Notes: generated from the sequence alone by a model not told the origin. Shown: positions 48,501 through 55,945, numbered from the stretch's first letter. The stretch is DNA of 64,000 nucleotides from Moraxella haemolytica (GCF_030177935.1 NZ_CP089974.1:1798001-1862000); one strand, 5' to 3'. Numbers and translations are program-made.

Positions 48501-51500
48501 ATAGACTATCTGATAACAATATCGGGGTGGTTGTTAATGGTTCCAATCTACAAGTAAAACTTGCTAAGAATCTTCAAAACCTAGAGTCGGTAGCGACAGG
48601 CACGCTTACGACCACTGGCAGTATTACTGCCGGCAATGGCTTGACGGTAACTCGTGGTGCAACTAGTTTGGGTGGTACACTGACGGTTAAGGATAAAGCG
48701 ACCTTTGAAAAAGGTGTGGATGTAACCGGCGGTGTAACCATTCAGGACGGCGGTCTGACTGTTGAAGCTGGCCCATCAACCTTTAAAGATAAAGTGACTG
48801 TTGAGTCTGGTGGCTTAGATGTAACTGGTCCGACTAACTTGCGAGAAGGTTTGACAGTGAGCGGCGGTAAAACAACAGTTGAGGAGTTAGAGGCAGGCAA
48901 TACCACTGTTCAGAACCTAACAGCGAATGGTACCACTACGCTTCAAGGCACCACTGTTCAGGGTGCGTTGAATGTAGAAGGCAAAACAACGGTTACAGAA
49001 TTAGAAGCAAGCGGCGAAGTGATGCTTCAAAATACATTAACTGTTGAGGGTCAAGCACAGCTTAAAGATTCACTAGTTGTTGATAGACAGGCGACCTTTA
49101 AACAAGGTGTAACCTTAGGTGATAAGGCGGCTGGTCCACAATCGCAAATTGTGAATGACAACGGTAATATCAAAGTTCAGACAGCAGACGGTAATGGCAC
49201 TCCTGTGAGAATTACCAATATTGCTGATGGTACACAAGACGGTGATGCGGTTAACTTTAAGCAAGTGAAGGACGGAATTGATGGTATTACCACTAAAGGA
49301 CTTAAATTCCAGGGTGATTTCGGTGGTGAAGTCCATCGTAACTTAGGCGATAAACTAACGATTGCCGGCGGTCAGACGGATTCAGGTCAGCTGTCTGATA
49401 ATAACATCGGCGTGGTGCAAGACGGCGAAGGTCTGAAAGTAAAACTTGCTAAGAATCTTAGCGGATTAGAAAGCATTCAAACTACTGGTAATATTACTGC
49501 CGGCAATGGTTTGACTGTTCAGGCTGGTCCAACCAATTTGAACGGCGACTTGACAGTGACCGGTAATACAAATGTTGCCAACCTAACAGCAACCGGTGAA
49601 ACCAAGCTTAAAGACACCACCGTTGATGGCAAGCTGAAAGTAACCAAAGGTATGGATGTAAAAGGTAAATCAACCTTTGATGCAATAGAGATTCCAAGTT
49701 CAAAACAGAATCAACCGCCACTGTTGCTTGACAATACAGGTATTAGTGGTTTGCCAGGTAATATCGCAGCGACTGCTGATAATACACTGTCATCAGATAT
49801 TGATGCCAAATTAGATATTTCTAAACCAACAGATGATCCAGCAGAAAGAGCAAAAAGATTGTCTCGTGCAGCAACCATAGCTGATGTGTTGTCGGTGGGC
49901 TTTAACCTAAAAAACAATGGTGCATCAAGAGACTTTATTCGTGGTTTTGATACAGTTGACTTTATCGATGGTAAGGCAACTACTGCAGTTGTCACTCGTG
50001 AGGGTAACAGCAAAACAAGCAAAGTGACCTTTAATGTCAATGTTGATAATGACACCATTAAGCTGATTGACGGCAATAAGATTGCTGCTAACACCACCGA
50101 TTTGATGGTAAGCAATAGCGGTCGATTAGATATTCCAATGGTATCTTTCGATGCGATAGACAATGCTAAGAAACTGATGACCGCCAGAGATATTGCCTAT
50201 GCGATTAATCAATCCGGTTTCCAAGTCATCTCCGGTCAAACCGGACTTGGTACTAATTCTGGTGCATCCGAAGAAGTGGTGAGAGCTGGTGATTTGATTA
50301 AGCTGATTGCCGGTGACAACTTGGATATTAAACAAGAAGGTACAACCTTTACCTTCTCTCTTAAAAAGACATTAACGCTTAAAGATGATAAGGGTGATGT
50401 GACCACACTCTCCCCTGCAGGTGTTAAGACACAGGGTAATGGCGGTGGTAGTACTCTGGGCAACGGCGGTGGTAGTAATGTCGGTGGCAATGGCGGTAAT
50501 GTCGGTAACGGCAATGGTGCTGGCGGCGGTGCAGTCGGTAATGGCGGCGGTGAGAGCACAGTCGATAAAGGCGGGCTTACTGTTGCAGACAGAGACGGTA
50601 ATGTCAGCAAAGTGACGGCGAACGGTGTTGCTGTTGAAGGCAAAAACGGTAGTAGTAGTCTTGAAGAAGGCGGTTTATCAGTTATCGGTAAAGACGGTGA
50701 AAGCAGTCTTAAAGAAGGCGGTTTATCGGTCATCGGCAAAAACGGCAGCAGTAGTCTTGAAGAAACCGGTTTGTCAGTTGCGGGCAAAAACGGCAGCAGT
50801 AGTCTTGAAGAAGGCGGTTTATCAGTTATCGGTAAAGATGGTGAAAGCAGTCTTAAAGAAGGTGGTTTATCGGTCATCGGTAAAGATGGTGAAAGCAGTC
50901 TTAAAGAAGGCGGTTTATCGGTCATCGGTAAAGATGGTGAAAGCAGTCTTAGTGGCGATGGTGTGAATGTTATCGATAAAGATGGTAACGGGGGCGAGTT
51001 TAATGCAAAAGGCATCTCACTCATTGGACCAAAAAACCAATTAAACCTACAAAACAATAAGCTTGAAATGACCGCAACCAATGCTGGTAAAACCAATACA
51101 TTTAGTATTGAAAATACGGCAGAAGGAGCGAAAGTTAGTGGCGTTGCTGATGGTGTTGACCCTAACGATGCAGTCAATAAGAGCCAGCTGGATGCACAGG
51201 CAAATAAAGGCCTGAAGTTCGTTGGTGATGACAATCAAGAAGTCCATCGTAAATTAGGTGAGACGCTAACCATTGCCGGTGGCTTAACGGATGCAACCAA
51301 GCTGTCTGATAATAATATCGGAGTGATGAAAGATGGTGATGGCAAGTTGGTTGTAAAACTTGCTAAGAATATTAGCGGTTTAAGCAATATTGAAACCACT
51401 GGTCGTATTACTGCCGGCGATGGTCTGACTGTTGAAGCTGGTGGCTTAAATGTTAAAGGTGATACGACGCTTCAAAAGACAACCGTTACTGATTTCACTG

Positions 51501-52873
51501 CAAATGGCGATACAACGCTTCAAAAGACTGTTGTGAATCAAACCCTAACGGTTGAAAAACAAGCGACCTTTAAAGATACAGTTGAGGTAAATAATGGCTT
51601 GACAGTAACCAATGGCGAAACCAAGCTGAAAAATACTGCTGTTAATGGTACGCTGAATGTGACTGGTAACACAACGATTGATAAAACCTTGATAGTTAAG
51701 GGTGATACAACTGTTGAGAAGTTAACAGCAAATGGCGATACAACGCTTGAAAAATCATTGACTGTTAAAGAGAAAGCGACCTTTAAAGATACAGTTGAGG
51801 TAAATAATGGCTTGTCAGTAACCAATGGCGAAACCAAGCTGAAAAATACTGCTGTTAATGGTACGCTGAATGTGACTGGTAACACAACGATTGATAAAAC
51901 CTTGATAGTTAAGGGTGATACAACTGTTGAGAAGTTAACAGCAAATGGTGATACAACGCTTGAAAAATCCTTGACTGTTAAAGAGAAAGCGACCTTTAAA
52001 GATGCAGTTGAGGTAAATAATGGCTTGACAGTAACCAATGGCGAAACCAAGCTGAAAAATACTGCTGTTAATGGTACGCTGAATGTGACTGGTAACACAA
52101 CGATTGATAAAACCTTGATAGTTAAGGGTGATACAACTGTTGAGAAGTTAACAGCAAATGGTGATACAACGCTTGAAAAATCCTTGACTGTTAAAGAGAA
52201 AGCGACCTTTAAAGATGCAGTTGAGGTAAATAATGGCTTGACAGTAACCAATGGCGAAACCAAGCTGAAAAATACTGCTGTTAATGGTACGCTGAATGTG
52301 ACTGGTAACACAACGATTGATAAAACCTTGATAGTTAAGGGTGATACAACTGTTGAGAAGTTAACAGCAAATGGTGATACAACGCTTCAAAAGACTGTTG
52401 TGAATCAATCCTTGACGGTTGAAAAACAAGCGACCTTTAAAGAGGGTATCACCTTAGGTGATGCTACTACAGGACCACAGATTGTTCATGAAGGTGATGA
52501 TACCATCAGAATTCAGCAGAACGATGGCAGTGCAGCACGCATCACCAATGTGGCTGATGGTCATATCGCACCAGACAGTAAAGATATCGTCAATGGTGGT
52601 CAGCTGATGAATGTTTATAACCACATCGGTAAAATTGAAAGTCAGCTACAAGCAGGTATTGCCGGTAATAACGCTGCAGCGTCCCTACCACAAGTCATGA
52701 TGCCAGGCAAATCTATGGTATCGGCAGCATTGGGCGGCTTCCGCGATAAGAAAGCAATCGCCATTGGTTATTCTCGCTTGAGTGACAATGGACGCATGGC
52801 ATTGAAGTCAAACTTAAATGTTGACACCGAGAAGAACCTTGGCTATGGTGTGGGCGTAGGCTTTACCTGGTAA
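39527..52873 (+). CDS. giant trimeric autotransporter adhesin
   Basis: 4448 residues. Residues 1-25 form an extended signal region (ESPR) starting MNKVYKVIFN. The signal peptide probably ends at VSA83. The head (about 90-570) has many YadA-like repeats (IAIGxxA pattern), then a neck VAAGTIGPNSTEAINGSQL near 585. The stalk holds DAVN-type necks (DADAVNKRQL-like), GIN/TTT-like segments and four repeat sets: 223 residues x ~2.8, 291 x 5, a glycine-rich hinge with 16-residue repeats, and 71 x 4. The last ~80 residues are a YadA anchor ending GVGFTW. It resembles Acinetobacter Ata/AtaA in build and is followed by a TpgA-like gene. In-frame G8 tracts lie at 39819 and 40984. Confidence 0.93.
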   Translation: MNKVYKVIFNRTTQVFQAVSELARGHQRTQTGSTSLSKDPTQSSSFHLNPIASAIDSLKPAVRSFALTTLLLSGLSFSGSVSAQFWEGRNEGSENLVWGGRHVTSNPTGNALPYTGPGRVHAYNSIVIGHSTFLGSSAVPGATTPNSNVIIGYAAIGRGEQVQNAIALGARANTGGNQTISIGADSVTVSQGNISIGSQASSRDPNSLAIGTGAKSSGGSVAIGNAAEAANTSIVVGYSSKSKSSNGTVLGISATNASNNGTVIGYGATVNANSLNGIAIGRSATVQTRSQGGIAIGSGTNIQGLNSLGIGTSAIAKGSSVAIGSSARADNSSIVIGIGSVGLSTNGVVLGNQAINNGKDSTVIGYGAKLSGDGADVFRVGRARELENSLVVGTDARAWSGHSVVLGREAQVGNANSDAVSGTAVGERAKALAYRSTALGSNALVDASGDGGIAIGRSALSNAPQGIAIGSGDADSARNPATVNAEGGVAIGHNARVDTDHKRAVAIGYSTTAGGAYNVVIGNGASASDSENVAIGRNSSASDTTARGDLTVGQKTFLANQWKAHNKTHSFSVGSSGSERVIQNVAAGTIGPNSTEAINGSQLYRIVEGIGFDVHDNAGAKKATVGIGNKVSFKKGNSGLVSVETATDGRTGGTQENARVTFDVITQGLESQNTKTKVMAASGPTGLAKSADVAQAINDVAEALQKDIKNIGVSWKLATKAGTGTAANRQHTITSNQTATFQAGKNIVLAQAAGTIDIAVKDSPTFNTITTTGIATIGGTLNANGGLTVANNKTVNFNNNRLTNVGNATADTDAVNKRQLDEKAAELTNTGLKFRGDSNEASKFFTRKLNEEVQITGGANENQLTTNNIGVVVNGSNLQVKLAKTLSGLTSVTTNSLTVNNSATFTQGITLGNANNGPKIVNNGDAIKVQKNGGGYARITNIWDGKDAFDAVNKGQLDELANTGLQFEGDSASDVATRKLGQKLNITGGANRDKLTNNNIGVVVGGNGLVVKLAKNISGLETIKTTGRITAGGGLTVTTGGVTVANGGITVTQGGLTVTAGPTNLNGGLTVTGNTQVAKLTATGDTSLKKVDVTGKLNVTGPTNLTGGATVGGNGLTVNNGGITVTRGGLTVQAGASSFGDKVTVTRGGLDVSGATTLGSTLNVTGAANVGGMLNANGGLTVARSQKVDFNNNKLTKVADAVADTDAVNKKQLDAWADKGIKFLGDSNKDGQHLTRKLGTDIKITGGADESKLTNNNIGVVVGDKGLEVKLSNTLTGLTSVTTESLTVNNGATISGKLTANNDFEAKGATTLRSTTASTLNVTGATNLTGGATVGGNGLTVNNGGIKVTRGGLTVQAGASSFGDKVTVTRGGLDVSGATTLGSTLNVTGAANVGGMLNANGGLTVARSQKVDFNNNKLTKVADAVADTDAVNKKQLDAWADKGIKFLGDSNKDGQHLTRKLGTDIKITGGADESKLTNNNIGVVVGDKGLEVKLSNTLTGLTSVTTESLTVNNGATISGKLTANNDFEAKGATTLRSTTASTLNVTGATNLTGGATVGGNGLTVNNGGIKVTRGGLTVQAGASSFGDKVTVTRGGLDVSGATTLGSTLNVTGAANVGGMLNANGGLTVARSQKVDFNNNKLTKVADAVADTDAVNKKQLDAWADKGIKFLGDSNKDGQHLTRKLGTDIKITGGADESKLTNNNIGVVVGDKGLEVKLSNTLTGLTSVTTESLTVNNGATFKQGVTLGAGGPKIVGNGGNIKVQTADGNGTPVRITNIADGTQDGDAVTKRQLNALADKALEFEGDINGPVTRKLGEKLKITGGETVQDRLSDNNIGVVVNGSNLQVKLAKNLQNLESVATGTLTTTGSITAGNGLTVTRGATSLGGTLTVKDKATFEKGVDVTGGVTIQDGGLTVEAGPSTFKDKVTVESGGLDVTGPTNLREGLTVSGGKTTVEELEAGNTTVQNLTANGTTTLQGTTVQGALNVEGKTTVTELEASGEVMLQNTLTVEGQAQLKDSLVVDRQATFKQGVTLGDKAAGPQSQIVNDNGNIKVQTADGNGTPVRITNIADGTQDGDAVTKRQLNALADKALEFEGDINGPVTRKLGEKLKITGGETVQDRLSDNNIGVVVNGSNLQVKLAKNLQNLESVATGTLTTTGSITAGNGLTVTRGATSLGGTLTVKDKATFEKGVDVTGGVTIQDGGLTVEAGPSTFKDKVTVESGGLDVTGPTNLREGLTVSGGKTTVEELEAGNTTVQNLTANGTTTLQGTTVQGALNVEGKTTVTELEASGEVMLQNTLTVEGQAQLKDSLVVDRQATFKQGVTLGDKAAGPQSQIVNDNGNIKVQTADGNGTPVRITNIADGTQDGDAVTKRQLNALADKALEFEGDINGPVTRKLGEKLKITGGETVQDRLSDNNIGVVVNGSNLQVKLAKNLQNLESVATGTLTTTGSITAGNGLTVTRGATSLGGTLTVKDKATFEKGVDVTGGVTIQDGGLTVEAGPSTFKDKVTVESGGLDVTGPTNLREGLTVSGGKTTVEELEAGNTTVQNLTANGTTTLQGTTVQGALNVEGKTTVTELEASGEVMLQNTLTVEGQAQLKDSLVVDRQATFKQGVTLGDKAAGPQSQIVNDNGNIKVQTADGNGTPVRITNIADGTQDGDAVTKRQLNALADKALEFEGDINGPVTRKLGEKLKITGGETVQDRLSDNNIGVVVNGSNLQVKLAKNLQNLESVATGTLTTTGSITAGNGLTVTRGATSLGGTLTVKDKATFEKGVDVTGGVTIQDGGLTVEAGPSTFKDKVTVESGGLDVTGPTNLREGLTVSGGKTTVEELEAGNTTVQNLTANGTTTLQGTTVQGALNVEGKTTVTELEASGEVMLQNTLTVEGQAQLKDSLVVDRQATFKQGVTLGDKAAGPQSQIVNDNGNIKVQTADGNGTPVRITNIADGTQDGDAVTKRQLNALADKALEFEGDINGPVTRKLGEKLKITGGETVQDRLSDNNIGVVVNGSNLQVKLAKNLQNLESVATGTLTTTGSITAGNGLTVTRGATSLGGTLTVKDKATFEKGVDVTGGVTIQDGGLTVEAGPSTFKDKVTVESGGLDVTGPTNLREGLTVSGGKTTVEELEAGNTTVQNLTANGTTTLQGTTVQGALNVEGKTTVTELEASGEVMLQNTLTVEGQAQLKDSLVVDRQATFKQGVTLGDKAAGPQSQIVNDNGNIKVQTADGNGTPVRITNIADGTQDGDAVNFKQVKDGIDGITTKGLKFQGDFGGEVHRNLGDKLTIAGGQTDSGQLSDNNIGVVQDGEGLKVKLAKNLSGLESIQTTGNITAGNGLTVQAGPTNLNGDLTVTGNTNVANLTATGETKLKDTTVDGKLKVTKGMDVKGKSTFDAIEIPSSKQNQPPLLLDNTGISGLPGNIAATADNTLSSDIDAKLDISKPTDDPAERAKRLSRAATIADVLSVGFNLKNNGASRDFIRGFDTVDFIDGKATTAVVTREGNSKTSKVTFNVNVDNDTIKLIDGNKIAANTTDLMVSNSGRLDIPMVSFDAIDNAKKLMTARDIAYAINQSGFQVISGQTGLGTNSGASEEVVRAGDLIKLIAGDNLDIKQEGTTFTFSLKKTLTLKDDKGDVTTLSPAGVKTQGNGGGSTLGNGGGSNVGGNGGNVGNGNGAGGGAVGNGGGESTVDKGGLTVADRDGNVSKVTANGVAVEGKNGSSSLEEGGLSVIGKDGESSLKEGGLSVIGKNGSSSLEETGLSVAGKNGSSSLEEGGLSVIGKDGESSLKEGGLSVIGKDGESSLKEGGLSVIGKDGESSLSGDGVNVIDKDGNGGEFNAKGISLIGPKNQLNLQNNKLEMTATNAGKTNTFSIENTAEGAKVSGVADGVDPNDAVNKSQLDAQANKGLKFVGDDNQEVHRKLGETLTIAGGLTDATKLSDNNIGVMKDGDGKLVVKLAKNISGLSNIETTGRITAGDGLTVEAGGLNVKGDTTLQKTTVTDFTANGDTTLQKTVVNQTLTVEKQATFKDTVEVNNGLTVTNGETKLKNTAVNGTLNVTGNTTIDKTLIVKGDTTVEKLTANGDTTLEKSLTVKEKATFKDTVEVNNGLSVTNGETKLKNTAVNGTLNVTGNTTIDKTLIVKGDTTVEKLTANGDTTLEKSLTVKEKATFKDAVEVNNGLTVTNGETKLKNTAVNGTLNVTGNTTIDKTLIVKGDTTVEKLTANGDTTLEKSLTVKEKATFKDAVEVNNGLTVTNGETKLKNTAVNGTLNVTGNTTIDKTLIVKGDTTVEKLTANGDTTLQKTVVNQSLTVEKQATFKEGITLGDATTGPQIVHEGDDTIRIQQNDGSAARITNVADGHIAPDSKDIVNGGQLMNVYNHIGKIESQLQAGIAGNNAAASLPQVMMPGKSMVSAALGGFRDKKAIAIGYSRLSDNGRMALKSNLNVDTEKNLGYGVGVGFTW
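39819..39826 (+). repeat. in-frame G8 tract close to the signal peptide
   Basis: Eight G residues at codons 98-100, reading Trp-Gly-Gly-Arg. A one-base change would stop translation of the giant adhesin soon after export begins. Confidence 0.85.
40984..40991 (+). repeat. in-frame G8 tract in the adhesin head
   Basis: Eight G residues reading Glu-Gly-Gly-Val within the head domain. Confidence 0.85.
42836..44738 (+). repeat. 669-bp tandem repeat, about 2.8 copies
   Basis: The landmark GCATCGAGCTTTGG recurs at 42932, 43601 and 44270, exactly 669 bp (223 residues) apart. The third copy is incomplete: it diverges after the TCAATAATGGTGC landmark. Copy 1 differs slightly at its left end (ACGGTTACTCGCGG against AAGGTTACTCGAGG). 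Confidence 0.92.
44801..49253 (+). repeat. 873-bp tandem repeat, five full copies
   Basis: The landmark AGACGGTAAT recurs at 44821, 45694, 46567, 47440, 48313 and 49186, always 873 bp apart (291 residues). By eye the copies read the same base for base. The array starts where the context changes at 44801 and ends at 49253 where GTTACC becomes GTTAAC. Confidence 0.93.
50437..50953 (+). repeat. glycine-rich hinge followed by 48-bp (16-residue) repeats
   Basis: 50437-50572 codes a Gly/Asn-rich stretch (NGGGSNVGGNGGNVGNGN). From about 50641 a 48-bp unit repeats about six to seven times, coding variants of GKDGESSLKEGGLSVI and GKNGSSSLEEGGLSVI. The block looks flexible and length-variable. Confidence 0.85.
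51565..52405 (+). repeat. 213-bp tandem repeat, four copies
   Basis: The landmark TAAAGAT recurs at 51571, 51784, 51997 and 52210, exactly 213 bp (71 residues) apart. Single-base differences exist between copies (ACAGTT or GCAGTT; TTGACAG or TTGTCAG). Confidence 0.92.
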
Positions 52874-52913
52874 CCCACCCATTGCGATAACTTTTATCTT
52901 AGGAAAACATGAT

Positions 52914-53780
52914 ATGAATAAAAAACATACCGCATTGTTTGGTGTGATGTTGATGGCGATGACGCTAACTGGTTGTGTTTCAACTTCTGCTTTGGAAGTT
53001 GAAACAGACACAGAGGTTGAGTTTCCAAAGATTGATGATGCTGTTGTTTCATCAAATAACTATAAAGGCTCACGGGCTAATTGGAGTAACATTGCTCAGA
53101 TTGAACATGGCATGAGTAAAGATCAGCTGTATCATTTGATTGGCTATCCGCATTATCATGAAGGCTTGTATGGTGTTTATGAATGGAATTACATCTTTAA
53201 TTATCGTGATCAAGTAGGTGATTACAGACAATGTCAATTCCAAATTCGTTTTGATAAAAACAAAACCATCAATGCCATGTACTGGTCTGCACCTGAGTGT
53301 GAAGAGAAAGTAAAACAAGCAGGTTTGCTACACACTCAAGCAGTGATTCAAGACATCGTTCAGCAGATGCCATCTTCGCCTGCGACACCAACAGAAACTT
53401 TTGCCTTGCAAGCAGATGCTTTATTTGCTTTTGATAAATCAGGTATAAAAGATATGTTACCAGGTGGTCTGACCAAACTTGATGAGCTTGCAGATAAGCT
53501 AAAAGACTATCAAAGCCAAGGTAAAGTAAAAGCCCATATCATCGGTCATACTGACAGACTAGGTTCAAAAGAGTATAATCTGGCTTTATCAAAAAGTCGT
53601 GCTGATACGGTTGCTACCTATCTGTTATCAAAAGGTATTGCATCAGATATACTAAATACCACAGGTGCAGGTGAGTATATGCCAATAAAAGACTGCTCTA
53701 TCAATGGCACCAAAAAACAACAAATCCGTTGTCTACAACCCAATCGCCGTGTTGAGGTGCAGATTTATGTTGAGCAGTAG
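52914..53780 (+). CDS. tpgA: TpgA-like lipoprotein with BamE-like and OmpA-like domains
   Basis: 288 residues, 40 bp after the giant adhesin and with AGGAAA before the ATG. The lipobox LTGC gives Cys21. A SmpA/OmlA (BamE-like) region spans about 55-125 (HGMSKDQLYHLIGYPHYHEG). An OmpA C-terminal peptidoglycan-binding domain spans about 165-288 (HIIGHTDRLGSKEYNLALSKSRADTVATYL and NRRVEVQIYV). This domain pair right behind a trimeric autotransporter matches TpgA of Acinetobacter, which links the AtaA adhesin anchor to peptidoglycan. The role here follows from that family and the gene order. Confidence 0.85.
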   Translation: MNKKHTALFGVMLMAMTLTGCVSTSALEVETDTEVEFPKIDDAVVSSNNYKGSRANWSNIAQIEHGMSKDQLYHLIGYPHYHEGLYGVYEWNYIFNYRDQVGDYRQCQFQIRFDKNKTINAMYWSAPECEEKVKQAGLLHTQAVIQDIVQQMPSSPATPTETFALQADALFAFDKSGIKDMLPGGLTKLDELADKLKDYQSQGKVKAHIIGHTDRLGSKEYNLALSKSRADTVATYLLSKGIASDILNTTGAGEYMPIKDCSINGTKKQQIRCLQPNRRVEVQIYVEQ

Positions 53781-53805
53781 TTTTTGGTAGAATTGTTTAA
53801 AAAGA

Positions 53806-53833
53806 TGCCACCCTGATGGGTGGTGTTTTTCTT
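53806..53833 (+). terminator. terminator after tpgA
   Basis: Stem CCACCC (53808-53813) with GGGTGG (53818-53823), a four-base loop, then TGTTTTTCTTT. It ends the adhesin-tpgA transcription unit. Confidence 0.75.
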
Positions 53834-54036
53834 TGGTCATAGGCAATCTTGGGCTATTTGTTGGTTGCCAAAACCCAACCAAAATCTTTAGATAAAGTCC
53901 AGACCGATCTCTTGGCATTTCATGCTCTCTTGATTTTGTTGTTGCTTTATGGGCTTGACAAACCAAACCTACCACCCCAATCTTATAAAATGTGCTAGAA
54001 TAACCAATTCCACACCAATCAACTTTTAAGATAACC

Positions 54037-55269
54037 ATGCCAACCCATCTCGACCGAACCCATTCATCAAAACCCTTTCCCACCTTATGGATCTTAATCA
54101 TGGGGGTGATGATTGCCATCGGTCCGCTCGCCATTGATATGTACCTACCTGCCCTGCCAAGCATGGCAGATGAGTTTGGGGTCAGCACAACCAATATCGC
54201 TCGTTCTGTGCCTGCTTATTTTATAGGACTGGTATTCGGTCAGCTGTTTTATGGTCCTTTTTCCGACCGTGTGGGGCGTGTCAAACCCATGTATATCGGC
54301 ATGATAATCTTTGTCATTGCATCTATAATCTGTGCCACCACCAACACCGAAGCCATACTGTTCATGGCTCGCACCCTACAGGCAGTCGGTGCGTGCGTTA
54401 CAGGAGTGGTTACTCGTGCAGCGATTCGAGACACCCTAAACCCCATACAGTCCGCCAAAGCCTTTAGCCTTATGGTACTGGTCATGGGCGTTGCTCCCAT
54501 TTTAGCACCGACCTTAGGAGCTGCTATTTTAAGAGTGGCAGACTGGCACACGATATTTTGGTTCTTGGCGGCTTATGGCACATTTGTCATCATCCTAACC
54601 AAGCTGTTCTTAAAAGAAACACTAACCCCAGAAAACCGCAATACCCAGCCCATCAGTCAGACAATCACAGGGTATATTGACCTACTAAAAGACAAAACCT
54701 TCACCGTGCCTGCGGTGGCAGCTGGCGTGCTTCAAGGGTCGTTTTTTATTTATCTGTCCATCTCTAGCGTGCTATTCATGGAGAATTACGGGCTATCTGA
54801 GGAGAATTTTGCCATCGCTTTTGGGGCGAATGCCTTTGGCTTTATTGCTTTAACGCAGGTCAATCAATTTTTAATTAAACGATTTAGACTGGTGCAACTC
54901 TTGCGTTTTGGGGCATCGGTGCAACTGGCTTCAGCGTCTTTTCTGCTATTGCTTGGGCTTGTGTTTGGTGGCGATGCTCATGTTGCTTTGGTTTTTATAG
55001 CAATTTTTTGTTGTATTGCCGGACTGGGGCTGACACAGCCTAACGCTGGAGCAATCGCCCTAGCCTTTCAAAAAAAGCGTGCAGGCATGGCAGCAGCGAT
55101 GCAAGGGGCATTGCAATTTTCGGTAGGGATTTTTGGTGGCTTGGTTCTTAGCTTGTTTGACACAAACCCTGTGGTAAAACTGGGCATTACCGCCACCATA
55201 CTGACAGCAGTAGGCACTTGGTTGGTATATCGCATTGATGCTCGGCTTGACTTATCAAAAGTTGATTAA
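54037..55269 (+). CDS. Bcr/CflA-family MFS multidrug efflux transporter
   Basis: 410 residues with about 12 membrane segments. The Bcr/CflA signature is visible: DMYLPALPSMADEF near residue 28 and FGQLFYGPFSDRVGRVKPMYIG near 68, then ATNTEAILFMARTLQAVGAC. Members export chloramphenicol-like compounds, bicyclomycin or other drugs; the substrate here is unknown. It lies after a 256-bp gap from tpgA and is a separate unit. The ATG at 54037 has an AAGATAACC ribosome region. Confidence 0.9.
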   Translation: MPTHLDRTHSSKPFPTLWILIMGVMIAIGPLAIDMYLPALPSMADEFGVSTTNIARSVPAYFIGLVFGQLFYGPFSDRVGRVKPMYIGMIIFVIASIICATTNTEAILFMARTLQAVGACVTGVVTRAAIRDTLNPIQSAKAFSLMVLVMGVAPILAPTLGAAILRVADWHTIFWFLAAYGTFVIILTKLFLKETLTPENRNTQPISQTITGYIDLLKDKTFTVPAVAAGVLQGSFFIYLSISSVLFMENYGLSEENFAIAFGANAFGFIALTQVNQFLIKRFRLVQLLRFGASVQLASASFLLLLGLVFGGDAHVALVFIAIFCCIAGLGLTQPNAGAIALAFQKKRAGMAAAMQGALQFSVGIFGGLVLSLFDTNPVVKLGITATILTAVGTWLVYRIDARLDLSKVD

Positions 55270-55330
55270 ACCAATCAGCTAGCACATCTAACAACACCCA
55301 AAACCAAAAAGGATTGTAACCAACCACCCA

Positions 55331-55813
55331 TCAACCGCCACGATGATAAGGGTGGTTATTGATCACACTCATCGCTCGATACAGCTGTTCAATGAGTATC
55401 ACTCGCACCAAAGGATGTGGTAGCGTCAAATCTGACAACGACCATTTAAAATCCGCCGCCGCCAGCACTTGGGGGGATAAACCGTCAGCACCCCCAATCA
55501 CCAAAGCGATGTCCACACCATCTGTCATGGCAACACTCAGCTTATCTGATAAACCTTCAGTGGAGAGCATTTTTCCTTTTACTTCCAGTACCCACAATTT
55601 TTCTTTTGGGTGGCGAGCTGCCAAGATAGCCTGCCCTTCTTGCTGTTTGTATTTGTCAATGTCTGCAGGCGATGGGTTCTTGTGGCGTTTGGCAGGGGCA
55701 ATCTCAACAATCTCGGTATTCATCATCGGCTGAATGCGTTTGGCATACTCATCAATGCCTGCTTGCACCCATGATGGCATCTTATGCCCTACGCTCAATA
55801 TTCTTAATTTCAT
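55331..55813 (-). CDS. rlmH: 23S rRNA (pseudouridine1915-N3)-methyltransferase
   Basis: 160 residues, close to the usual length. The family start MKLRILSVGHKMPSWV and the SAM-binding knot motif VIGGADGLS near residue 107, plus LTLPHPLVRVILIEQLYRAM and the C-terminal NHPYHRGG, identify RlmH. It modifies helix 69 of 23S rRNA. Convergent to the efflux gene, with about 60 bp between. Confidence 0.96.
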   Translation of the reverse strand: MKLRILSVGHKMPSWVQAGIDEYAKRIQPMMNTEIVEIAPAKRHKNPSPADIDKYKQQEGQAILAARHPKEKLWVLEVKGKMLSTEGLSDKLSVAMTDGVDIALVIGGADGLSPQVLAAADFKWSLSDLTLPHPLVRVILIEQLYRAMSVINNHPYHRGG

Positions 55814-55945
55814 GTAAGATTTCCTTTGGTTTTTATATATTTTAAAGAAAAATCACAAAAAAATCTTGTTTATTTATGCGAATAAATGGCGTAAAATCAA
55901 AAACTTTGCTATGCTAAGTACAATTTTATTTATAGACAGCCTATC

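Noticed and set aside
50437-50572. G-rich stretch that might form G-quadruplexes
   Set aside because: G runs are mostly of two to three bases and are explained by glycine codons GGC/GGT.
50236-52311. Minus-strand frames of 332 and 257 residues opposite the adhesin C-terminal part
   Set aside because: Shadows of the repetitive Gly/Thr/Lys codons on the other strand; Ser/Pro/Leu low complexity only.
42836-52405. Regular repeats that might look like a CRISPR array
   Set aside because: Units are 48-873 bp, contiguous, in frame and protein coding; there are no spacers and no cas genes.
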